Part shown: in pieces, positions 45,190 to 52,460 of the stretch | How the letters are laid out: each line of letters opens with the position of its first letter | Position numbering within the stretch: the stretch's first letter is position 1 | Assembly: GCF_021647475.1 (NCBI RefSeq) | Contig: NZ_JAKIUR010000007.1 | Coordinates: 1-64,000, forward strand | Reading direction: 5' to 3' | DNA: 64,000 nucleotides | Origin: Lutibacter sp. | Lineage (GTDB): Bacteria > Bacteroidota > Bacteroidia > Flavobacteriales > Flavobacteriaceae | Translations under genes and position numbers: made by a program | The notes under the pieces: model-generated | Seen by the model: the letters and a program-made list of their open reading frames with translations, nothing else | The model's database searches: none | What the model was told of the DNA's origin: nothing

Positions 45190-45780
45190 ATGGGACCATT
45201 GATTCCAAACGGTATAATTCCTCCAGAATGGAATTTTGTAATTGCAATATTAATTGGTATTGTTTTTGGCTTTACTTTAGAAGCTTCTGGATTTTCATCT
45301 TCAAGAAAAATAGTAGGTACTTTTTACGGATATGACTTTGCTGTGCTTAAGGTATTTTTTACCGCAGCACTTGTTGCTATGATAGGTGTTTATTATATGG
45401 ATTACTTAGAACTTGTAAACATAGAAGAATTGTTTGTTTTACCAACTTATACTTGGAGTGCTATAACAGGAGGCGTATTTATGGGACTAGGCTTTGTTTT
45501 AGGAGGTTTTTGTCCAGGAACAACGCTTTGTGCTGCCGCCATAGGTAAAATTGATGCTATGGCAACTATGTTAGGTATTTTTATAGGAATATTTATATTC
45601 TCAGAATTATATGATTTTATCGAGCCTTTATTTGATAGTTCATACTTGGGACGAATTACCATATCTGATTCATTAGGAATTTCTCCTTATTGGTTTATAT
45701 TCTTATTTGCTATTCTTGCAGTAATTACTTTTTACGTTGTAGATGTAATTCGAAAAAGAGTTAAAAAAGTTTTCTATTAA
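45190..45780 (+). CDS. YeeE/YedE sulfur transporter, half-size subunit 2
   Basis: A 196-residue membrane protein with about five helices. Family motifs: FGFTLEASGFSSSRKIVGTFYG and GLGFVLGGFCPGTTLCAAAIGKIDAM, the latter with two conserved cysteines. It likely pairs with the previous gene product to move thiosulfate or another reduced sulfur species across the inner membrane. The gap to the previous gene is 21 bp. Confidence 0.9.
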   Translation: MGPLIPNGIIPPEWNFVIAILIGIVFGFTLEASGFSSSRKIVGTFYGYDFAVLKVFFTAALVAMIGVYYMDYLELVNIEELFVLPTYTWSAITGGVFMGLGFVLGGFCPGTTLCAAAIGKIDAMATMLGIFIGIFIFSELYDFIEPLFDSSYLGRITISDSLGISPYWFIFLFAILAVITFYVVDVIRKRVKKVFY

Positions 45781-45792
45781 AATTTAATTATT

Positions 45793-46443
45793 ATGTCAAA
45801 GACCTATAAAATAAAAAAAGTAATAGTAAAAACGGAGTACAAAGTACTTGCTGCTTTACTTATAATATTAGCTGGTGGATTAGTTTTATTACCTAAATAT
45901 GAAAAAAATTCAGGAATAAAACCTGAATCTTTTCTACTTAACATAATGAGTACAGAACGTTATATTACCACAGACCAAATTGCAGATAAAATAATAAAAC
46001 AAGATCCTAACTTATTATTAATTGATGTACGTAAAAAAGAAGATTACGATTCTTTTAGCTTACCAAATGCCGTAAACATTCCTTTAGAAGATGTATTATC
46101 TTCAGATTCAGAAGCGTATTTAAATCAAGATGAATATGATGTTGTTTTATTTTCAAACGATAATTTCTATGCTGATCAAGCTTGGCAATTGTGTAATAGA
46201 ATGGGATACAAACACATTTATGTTTTAAAAGGAGGATTAAATGAATGGTTTAATACTATTATTAACCCTAAAGAACCTAAAGTAACCGAGCCTGAATTAG
46301 CTTTTAAACAATATGATTTTAGAAAAGCTGCAGGTATGTATTTTGGTGTTGGAAATAACAAAACTACAACAACAAAAGTAAAGCCTAAAAAAGTGATTAA
46401 GCTTACCAAAAAGAAAAAGAAAGTTGCTGAAGGTGGCTGCTAA
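45793..46443 (+). CDS. Membrane-anchored rhodanese-fold protein lacking the active-site Cys, C-terminal EGGC tail
   Basis: 216 residues: basic N-terminus, one membrane segment (about 18-34), and a rhodanese domain (about 60-150) with LLIDVRKKEDYDSFSLPNAVNIPLEDV and YVLKGGLNEWF. The catalytic loop that normally reads vvyC is VVLFSNDNFYADQAW, with no cysteine. A linker of about 50 residues ends in KKVIKLTKKKKKVAEGGC, so the last residue is Cys216. The positive N-terminus suggests the domain and tail are periplasmic. The same tail ends the next protein. Function as a terminal-Cys sulfur carrier is a hypothesis. Confidence 0.85.
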   Translation: MSKTYKIKKVIVKTEYKVLAALLIILAGGLVLLPKYEKNSGIKPESFLLNIMSTERYITTDQIADKIIKQDPNLLLIDVRKKEDYDSFSLPNAVNIPLEDVLSSDSEAYLNQDEYDVVLFSNDNFYADQAWQLCNRMGYKHIYVLKGGLNEWFNTIINPKEPKVTEPELAFKQYDFRKAAGMYFGVGNNKTTTTKVKPKKVIKLTKKKKKVAEGGC

Positions 46444-46467
46444 TACAAATTTTAATAGTTTAAAATC

Positions 46468-47076
46468 ATGAAAGAATTAGAAAAAACAAAAAGAATTTCA
46501 TTTTCAGCAGTAATTATTATTTTAGCTGTACTTATTGGTGTATTAAGTTTTAAAAAACCAAATAATATTTTCAAAAAAAATATAGAATTAACCTTAAAAC
46601 CAATAGCTTCTCAAAATTATATACTTTATCAAAAAGATATCTTTGCTACTACTATCAATAATTTAGCATTTATAGATATTAGAAATGCTTTTAAATATAG
46701 TAAAGGTCATTTAAAAAATTCTAAAAACATTTACACAGCTAATTTATTAGAAAAAAAGAATAAGGAATATTTGAAGCACCTTGAAACACAACATAAAACT
46801 ATAGTTTTGTATGGTTCAGAACCTGGTGAAGCTAGTGGAGCTTGGATGCTATTAACACAAATGGGATATAAAAATGTAAAATTATTATGTGTCAAAACAA
46901 ATTATATTAACAATAAATTTTCCATAAGTGATTATCCTTTAGAAAAAGAGCAATATAATTATGCAGCTTATATGAAAAAGGCAAGTTCAGGAGGAATTAA
47001 AACTAAAAAAATTGTTCGTAAAAAAGTAATTAAACTTACCAAAAAGAAAAAGAAAGTAGCTGAAGGAGGTTGCTAA
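46468..47076 (+). CDS. Second membrane-anchored degenerate rhodanese with identical C-terminal EGGC tail
   Basis: 202 residues: a membrane segment (about 11-27) and a divergent rhodanese fold (LAFIDIRNAFKYSKGHLKNSKNIYTANL; KTIVLYGSEPGEASGAWMLLTQMGYKNVKLL) with no Cys at the active-site loop. It ends in the same 18 residues as the preceding protein, KKVIKLTKKKKKVAEGGC, although the two protein bodies differ widely. Five of those 18 codons differ only synonymously. The gap to the previous gene is 24 bp and a terminator follows, so this ends the psr operon. Confidence 0.83.
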   Translation: MKELEKTKRISFSAVIIILAVLIGVLSFKKPNNIFKKNIELTLKPIASQNYILYQKDIFATTINNLAFIDIRNAFKYSKGHLKNSKNIYTANLLEKKNKEYLKHLETQHKTIVLYGSEPGEASGAWMLLTQMGYKNVKLLCVKTNYINNKFSISDYPLEKEQYNYAAYMKKASSGGIKTKKIVRKKVIKLTKKKKKVAEGGC

Positions 47077-47102
47077 TTTTTGATAAAAAATTAAATTTTA
47101 AT

Positions 47103-47130
47103 AAAACTCTTGACATTTATCAAGAGTTTT
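47103..47130 (+). terminator. Intrinsic terminator of the psr-like operon
   Basis: AAAACTCTTGA and TCAAGAGTTTT pair around a CATTTA loop and are followed by ATTTTT. It lies between the second rhodanese gene and the Crp/Fnr gene. Confidence 0.88.
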
Positions 47131-47145
47131 ATTTTTGATATATCG

Positions 47146-47153
47146 TATCTTTG
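47146..47153 (+). promoter_or_regulatory. Predicted -7 box of the Crp/Fnr gene
   Basis: TATCTTTG matches TAnnTTTG directly after the upstream terminator and 25 nt before the chosen ATG at 47178. An in-frame ATG at 47151 overlaps this box, which argues against it as start. Confidence 0.45.
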
Positions 47154-47177
47154 TGTAAATCATCTAATTTTATACTA

Positions 47178-47828
47178 ATGACAACCGAAAAAGCATTCAT
47201 CAAAGAAAAACTTTCCGATTATTACTCACATATTTTTGAAAAAGAATTGATTAATGAAATTTGCGAATTAGGAACTTATAGAGAACTAACAAGTGGTGAG
47301 TTAATTATTAATATTGGAGACAATATGACTCACATTCCACTTATTTTAAATGGAGCCGTTAAAGTAATTAGAGAAGATAAAAAAGGTGATGAAATAACGC
47401 TTTATTTTTTAGAAAAAGGAGATACTTGTGCCATATCATTTGTAAATTGTATAAACAAACGAAAAAGTATTTTAAAAGCTATAACTGAAAAAGAAACTGA
47501 AGCAATATTTATACCTGTAAATAAAATTGATGAGTGGTTAAAAAAATACGAAACTTGGCGACATTTTATTATTGATAGTTATCACGTTCGTTTAATTGAA
47601 ATGGTAGAAGCTATTGATAGTTTGGCTTTTATGAGATTAGATGATAGACTTTACAAATTTTTATCAGATAAGGTAAAAATAATGAAAGATAGCGTACTGA
47701 AAATTACGCATCAAGAAATTGCTGATGATTTAAACACCTCTAGAGTGGTGGTTTCTAGAATGCTTAAACATTTAGAAAATGAAGGTAAAATAACTATTAG
47801 ACGAAATAGAATAATCGTTAATTTCTAG
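47178..47828 (+). CDS. Crp/Fnr-family transcriptional regulator
   Basis: A 216-residue regulator. The N-terminal cyclic-nucleotide-binding-like beta roll (about 20-130) includes LILNGAVKVIREDKKGDEITLYFLEKGDTCAISFVNC. A long dimer helix (about 115-150) precedes the C-terminal winged helix HQEIADDLNTSRVVVSRMLKHLENEGKITIRR. It lacks the N-terminal Cys cluster of oxygen-sensing Fnr and the cAMP-binding residues of Crp. Cys84 and Cys91 in the beta roll could sense redox or persulfide, but this is speculation. It lies between two sulfur operons that share palindromic operators. Confidence 0.87.
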   Translation: MTTEKAFIKEKLSDYYSHIFEKELINEICELGTYRELTSGELIINIGDNMTHIPLILNGAVKVIREDKKGDEITLYFLEKGDTCAISFVNCINKRKSILKAITEKETEAIFIPVNKIDEWLKKYETWRHFIIDSYHVRLIEMVEAIDSLAFMRLDDRLYKFLSDKVKIMKDSVLKITHQEIADDLNTSRVVVSRMLKHLENEGKITIRRNRIIVNF

Positions 47829-49832
47829 TTATTCAATCATTTTACTATAAGTTATTTCATCAATTAGTGGAATATCCAAGTTTTCTGCTTTTTGTTTTTT
47901 GCTTGGTCCCATTTTATCGCCTGCTATAATATAATCCGTTTTTTTAGAGATAGAGCTTGATACTTTTCCTCCATTATCTTCAATTGATTTTTTTAACTCA
48001 TTTCTACTGAAATTTTCAAAAACCCCAGAGACAACAAATACTTTATTTTCTAGTTTATTGGAAGTGTTTTCTAAATCACTTTCCTTAATTTCTAATTGAA
48101 CACCATAGAATTTTAATCGTTCTACTAATTGTATGTTTACCAAATTTCTAAAAAACTCAAGTACACTTTCAGCAATTCTATCTCCAATTTCATCCACATT
48201 AATTAATTCATCAAAAGAAGCTTTACTTAAATTTTCAATCGATTTAAAATGTTTAGCTAATTTTTTAGCGACAGTTTCACCAACAAATCGGATTCCTAAG
48301 GCAAATAAAACTTTTTCAAAAGGTACTTTTTTAGAAGCTTTTATTCCTAAAATAATATTTTCGGCTGATTTTTCTGCCATTCGTTCTAAAGGAATTATTT
48401 GTGACGCTTCTAATTCATATAAATCGGCATAATTATTAATTAGTCCTTCTTTAAATAACAACTCAACAGTTTCTGCTCCTAATCCATCAATATTCATAGC
48501 TTTTCTACTAATAAAATGTTGAATTCTACCTGTAATTTGTGTTGGACAGCCATAGAAATTAGGACAATAATGCTTGGCATCACCTTCAGTTCTAACTAAT
48601 TCCGTATTACAATCCGGACAATATGTTATATACACCGTTGGTACAGAATTTATTGGTCTTTTAGTTAAATCTACACCTACAATTTTAGGGATAATTTCGC
48701 CTCCTTTTTCAACATAAACCGTATCACCAACTCTTATATCAAACTTTGCAATTTGATCTGCATTATGCAAGGATGCTCTTTTTATAATGGTTCCAGCTAA
48801 TTGTACGGGTTTTAAATTGGCAACTGGTGTTATGGCACCTGTTCTACCAACTTGATAGGTTATTTCGTTTAAAATGGTACTTACTTGCTCTGCTTTAAAC
48901 TTATAGGCAATTGCCCAACGTGGCGTTTTTGCCGTAAAGCCTAATTCATCTTGTTGCTGTAAAGAATTTACTTTAATTACAATTCCATCAGTTTCATAAG
49001 GTAAATTGTGTCTTTTTTCTTCCCAGGAATTTATAAATTTAAAAACTTCATCTATAGATTTACAAACTTGTATGGTATTAGGCACTTTAAATCCTGCTTT
49101 TTTTGCTTCTTTTAATGCTTCAAAATGAGTATTAAAAGGTAATTTATCCGCTACAATTTGATATAATAAACAATCTAAAGGTCGCTTTGCAACTTCGGCA
49201 CTATCTTGCATTTTTAAGCTACCGCTTGCTGTATTTCTTGGATTACTATATGGATCTTCACCTGCTTCCATTTTTTCGGCATTCATTTTATTAAAACCTT
49301 TTAAAGGAAGAATAATTTCACCACGAATTTCAAAATTAGGAACAAAATCACTTTTTAATATTAATGGAATAGATTTTATAGTTTTTACATTTGTAGTAAC
49401 ATCATCACCTTGAAAGCCGTCTCCACGAGTTTCTGCTCTAACTAAAATTCTTTTTTCATATACCAAATTTATAGAAGCACCATCATATTTTAGCTCGCAT
49501 GAATATTCAATATTTTCATCATCAACCAATTTTCTAATTCTTGTTTCCCAATCTTTTAAATCTTCTAATGAATAGGAATTTGCTAAAGAATACATTCTGT
49601 TTTTATGCGTAACTGTTTTAAAGTTTTTAGTAACTTCACCTCCAACCCTTTGTGTAGGAGAATTTGCATCAAAAAATTGAGGATTTTCATTTTCTAACTT
49701 TTCTAATTCTTTCAATTTAGTATCAAATTCAAAATCAGAAATAGTTGCATTATCAAGCACATAATAATTATAATTATGAGTTCTAAGCTCTTCTCTTAAT
49801 TGGTTTATTCTATTTTCAATATTCAATGACAT
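47829..49832 (-). CDS. ligA: NAD-dependent DNA ligase
   Basis: A 667-residue ligase. The adenylated Lys is in YSCELKYDGASINLVYEKR (KxDG). An OB fold, a four-Cys zinc finger (CPDC...CPNFYGC), helix-hairpin-helix repeats and a C-terminal BRCT domain (LENKVFVVSGVFENFSRNELKKSIEDNGGKVS) follow in order. It is an essential housekeeping gene on the opposite strand that splits the two sulfur operons. Confidence 0.97.
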   Translation of the reverse strand: MSLNIENRINQLREELRTHNYNYYVLDNATISDFEFDTKLKELEKLENENPQFFDANSPTQRVGGEVTKNFKTVTHKNRMYSLANSYSLEDLKDWETRIRKLVDDENIEYSCELKYDGASINLVYEKRILVRAETRGDGFQGDDVTTNVKTIKSIPLILKSDFVPNFEIRGEIILPLKGFNKMNAEKMEAGEDPYSNPRNTASGSLKMQDSAEVAKRPLDCLLYQIVADKLPFNTHFEALKEAKKAGFKVPNTIQVCKSIDEVFKFINSWEEKRHNLPYETDGIVIKVNSLQQQDELGFTAKTPRWAIAYKFKAEQVSTILNEITYQVGRTGAITPVANLKPVQLAGTIIKRASLHNADQIAKFDIRVGDTVYVEKGGEIIPKIVGVDLTKRPINSVPTVYITYCPDCNTELVRTEGDAKHYCPNFYGCPTQITGRIQHFISRKAMNIDGLGAETVELLFKEGLINNYADLYELEASQIIPLERMAEKSAENIILGIKASKKVPFEKVLFALGIRFVGETVAKKLAKHFKSIENLSKASFDELINVDEIGDRIAESVLEFFRNLVNIQLVERLKFYGVQLEIKESDLENTSNKLENKVFVVSGVFENFSRNELKKSIEDNGGKVSSSISKKTDYIIAGDKMGPSKKQKAENLDIPLIDEITYSKMIE

Positions 49833-49916
49833 ATCATAAATTTTCTTCGCTAAAAATAAACATTATTTTTTACAATATTTATTTGAAATTATAGCTTCTT
49901 TAAATACTTTATTAAC

Positions 49917-49954
49917 GTAACTTTAGTTACATTTCAATATGATATTTGTCATAT
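49917..49954. promoter_or_regulatory. Shared operator module upstream of the sqr-like gene
   Basis: GTAACTTTAGTTAC (49917-49930) and ATATGATATTTGTCATAT (49937-49954) repeat exactly the two palindromes upstream of psrA, with a shorter gap between them. A further related sequence, GTAACCTTAGTAAC (about 49965-49978), runs into TAACTTTACA, which also occurs before psrA and resembles a -7 box. Confidence 0.7.
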
Positions 49955-50022
49955 AAATCTATATGTAACCTTAGTAACTTTACAGCGTAAAATAAAAGAA
50001 TAATAAATACAAATAACTAAAT

Positions 50023-51255
50023 ATGAAAAACTTACTAATTTTAGGTGCAGGTACTGCAGGCACTATGATGCTGAATAAATTATACAAAGAATTAGATAAA
50101 GAAGAATGGAAAGTAACTATAGTTGACCAATATAAAACACATTATTACCAACCTGGGTTTCTATTTATTCCATTTGGTGTTTATAAAAAAGAAGATGTAA
50201 CCAAACCAAAATACGATTTTTTCCCTGCTGGAGCCGAAGTAATTTTTAGCCCAATAGATAAAATTGTTGGCGAGGAAAACAAAGTTTATTTAGAAGGTGG
50301 TAAAGTTTTAAATTATGATTTTTTAATTATTGCAACAGGTACACAAACACGACCTTCAGAAACAACAGGTTTAAAAGATAAATTATGGTATAAAGATATT
50401 TTTGATTTCTATACCATTGACGGTGCACTGGCATTACACAAAAGATTTAAAGATTTTAAAGGAGGAAATTTAGTGATGTGTATTGCAGAATTACCTTATA
50501 AATGCCCAGTTGCTCCAATTGAATTTGTTTGTTTGGCAGAAGCTTATTTTACCAAACGAGGAATTAGAGACAAAGTAAATATAACCTATGTTACCTTAAT
50601 GTCTGGTGCTTTCACAAAACCCGTAGCTTCAAAAATGTTAGGAGAATTATTGGAAGAAAAAAATATTAAAGTGGTTCCAGATTTCTATTTAGAACATGTT
50701 GATAATGAGAATAAAAAAATTGTTTCTTATGATGAACGTGAAATCCCATTTGATATTTTAACTATTGTACCTGTTAATATGGGTTCTGACATGATTGAAA
50801 GAAGTGGTTTAGGTGACGATATGAATTATGTAAAAACAAATAAATACACGTTACAATCTGATCAGTTTGAAAATATTTTTGTTATTGGTGATGCCGCCAA
50901 TTTACCAACTTCTAAAGCGGGTTCTGTAGCACATTTTGCTGGAGAAATTTTAATGGAAAATATTCTTGCTGCAATGGAAGGTAGAGAATTACCAGCTAAA
51001 TTTGATGGACATGCAAACTGCTATATTGAAACAGGCTATGGTAAAGGTGCTTTAATCGATTTTAATTATATAACAGAACCTTTGCCAGGAACCTTTCCAC
51101 TACCTGGAATTGGGCCTTTCGGTTTGCTAAAAAATACAAAAATGAACCATTATGGAAAAATATTATTCCGCTGGATTTATTGGCACATATTAGTAAAAGG
51201 TAAAGAACTTCCTATTGAAGCAGATATGACCATGGCAGGAAAACAACGTGTATAA
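50023..51255 (+). CDS. Sulfide:quinone oxidoreductase-like FAD protein
   Basis: A 410-residue monotopic flavoprotein of the SQR/NDH-2 superfamily. FAD motifs: LLILGAGTAGTMMLNKLYKEL (residues 4-24) and IFVIGDAANLPTSKAGSVAHFAGE (about 285-308). Two redox Cys of the SQR family are conserved, Cys161 in YKCPVAPIEF and Cys333 in HANCYIETG. An amphipathic C-terminus (LLKNTKMNHYGKILFRWIYWHILVKGKELP) fits membrane association. It would oxidise sulfide to sulfane sulfur and reduce quinone. First gene of a four-gene operon. Subtype and substrate are inferred. Confidence 0.85.
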   Translation: MKNLLILGAGTAGTMMLNKLYKELDKEEWKVTIVDQYKTHYYQPGFLFIPFGVYKKEDVTKPKYDFFPAGAEVIFSPIDKIVGEENKVYLEGGKVLNYDFLIIATGTQTRPSETTGLKDKLWYKDIFDFYTIDGALALHKRFKDFKGGNLVMCIAELPYKCPVAPIEFVCLAEAYFTKRGIRDKVNITYVTLMSGAFTKPVASKMLGELLEEKNIKVVPDFYLEHVDNENKKIVSYDEREIPFDILTIVPVNMGSDMIERSGLGDDMNYVKTNKYTLQSDQFENIFVIGDAANLPTSKAGSVAHFAGEILMENILAAMEGRELPAKFDGHANCYIETGYGKGALIDFNYITEPLPGTFPLPGIGPFGLLKNTKMNHYGKILFRWIYWHILVKGKELPIEADMTMAGKQRV

Positions 51256-51272
51256 CTAATAAGTGATCTGTA

Positions 51273-51953
51273 ATGAAAGAACAAAATGTACAATCGCAAA
51301 TAGATGTGCTAGACAAAAAACTAGATTTAATTTTAGAATATGTTAATCAGCAAAGACTAAACTCAACTGTAGTTGACGATTTAGTTAGTGATTTATCAAT
51401 TATTGGTAAAGATGTTTACGACACTACCGTTGAAGAATTAGATAAAAGACAGGTAGAAATAAATCCTGCAGAAGTTACAGATTTAGTAGTTACTATACTT
51501 AAAAACATAGGACATTTTAAAACTGTTATGAATCTTTTTGAAATGGCTTTTGACTTCTCAAAAGAAGCAGGTCCAATTGCAAATGAAGCTATTATTGATT
51601 TTACTAAGCAACTACAAGTTTATAATCAAAAAGGCTACTTCTCATTCTTCAAAGAACTTGGTCCTGTCATAGATAATATTATAACAGGCTTTACCCCAGA
51701 AGACATTAAAGAACTAGCAGATAATGTAGTTTCAATACTTTCAGTTATTAAGGAAATGACACAACCAGAAGTTTTAGGTACTATGCAAAATGCAATAAAA
51801 GCATTTAATAGTATGGAAACCGAAAGTGTACCTTCTTATTCAGTTTGGAGAGTTCTAAAAGAAATGAATAGCCCAGAAATGAAAAAAGCACTTGGATATG
51901 GCATTACCTTTATGAAAAACGTATCTAAAGATGTAAAAATAAAAGAAAAATAA
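51273..51953 (+). CDS. DUF1641 family protein
   Basis: A 226-residue soluble, helical protein of the DUF1641 type: LDKKLDLILEYVNQQRLNSTVVDDLVSDLSIIGKDVYDTTVEELDKRQVEINPAEVTDLVVTILKNI, and GPVIDNIITGFTPEDIKELADNVVSILSVIKEMTQPEVLG. The family is often found next to SQR-like flavoproteins or formate dehydrogenases, but its role is unknown. Here it lies 17 bp after the sqr-like gene and 20 bp before the tusE-like gene, so it probably takes part in the same sulfur pathway. Confidence 0.82.
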   Translation: MKEQNVQSQIDVLDKKLDLILEYVNQQRLNSTVVDDLVSDLSIIGKDVYDTTVEELDKRQVEINPAEVTDLVVTILKNIGHFKTVMNLFEMAFDFSKEAGPIANEAIIDFTKQLQVYNQKGYFSFFKELGPVIDNIITGFTPEDIKELADNVVSILSVIKEMTQPEVLGTMQNAIKAFNSMETESVPSYSVWRVLKEMNSPEMKKALGYGITFMKNVSKDVKIKEK

Positions 51954-51973
51954 TCAATAAAATAACTAAAATT

Positions 51974-52285
51974 ATGGCAGTAAAAACAATAGCAAACGCT
52001 CAAGTACAAGTTACAGATGATGGATATCTTGAAGATATGAATCAATGGAACGAAGATATCGCAAAAGAAATTGCGAAAGAACTAGGTATTGAATTAACCG
52101 ATAAACATTTTGAAGTAATCAATTATTTACGTGAGAAAACAAAAGCAGGAGAAGGATTGACAATTAGAAAAGTAGGTAAATCTGGAGTGGTAGATATTAA
52201 AGAACTTTATAAATTATTTCCTAAAGGACCTTTAAAATTCTCATCAAAAATAGCAGGAATTCCAAAACCAACTAGTTGCATTTAA
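51974..52285 (+). CDS. TusE/DsrC-family sulfur carrier (CysA only)
   Basis: A 103-residue protein of the DsrC/TusE/DsvC family: MNQWNEDIAKEIAKELGIELTDKHFEVINYLREK and the C-terminal arm FPKGPLKFSSKIAGIPKPTSCI. The penultimate Cys102 is the conserved CysA. The CysB of true DsrC, about 11 residues earlier, is Ser91 here. This pattern fits TusE-like carriers that hold a persulfide, not DsrC working with dissimilatory sulfite reductase. It is placed with sqr and dsrE rather than with tRNA-thiolation genes, which points to an energy-sulfur role. Confidence 0.9.
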   Translation: MAVKTIANAQVQVTDDGYLEDMNQWNEDIAKEIAKELGIELTDKHFEVINYLREKTKAGEGLTIRKVGKSGVVDIKELYKLFPKGPLKFSSKIAGIPKPTSCI

Positions 52286-52297
52286 TTATTAACAAAT

Positions 52298-52442
52298 AAC
52301 CCATTGTGCATTTTGATAAAATTTCGTCAATTCGAGTGAATTTTAGCCTTTTTAGGCTTAAAATTAGTATCGAGAATAGGTTTTTTATTTAAAAACAGTT
52401 GTTCTCAATACATTTTTTTATCAAAAAAACGCACAACGAGTT
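52298..52442. mobile_element. MITE-like non-coding element, short copy (145 bp)
   Basis: A second copy of the 25966-26169 element in opposite orientation. It begins AACCCATTGTGCATTTTGATAAAA and ends GCACAACGAGTT. It lacks the roughly 60-bp insert of the long copy. Exact AACAAAT copies on both sides (52291-52297, 52443-52449) look like a 7-bp target duplication. It is inserted between the tusE-like and dsrE-like genes of one operon. It has no coding capacity. Confidence 0.83.
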
Positions 52443-52460
52443 AACAAATAACTCTTTATT

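Noticed and set aside
44638..45780. The two YeeE/YedE genes as a frameshifted single transporter gene
   Set aside because: Each has its own start, stop and complete conserved Cys motif with a 21-bp gap; two-gene forms are a normal variant of this family.
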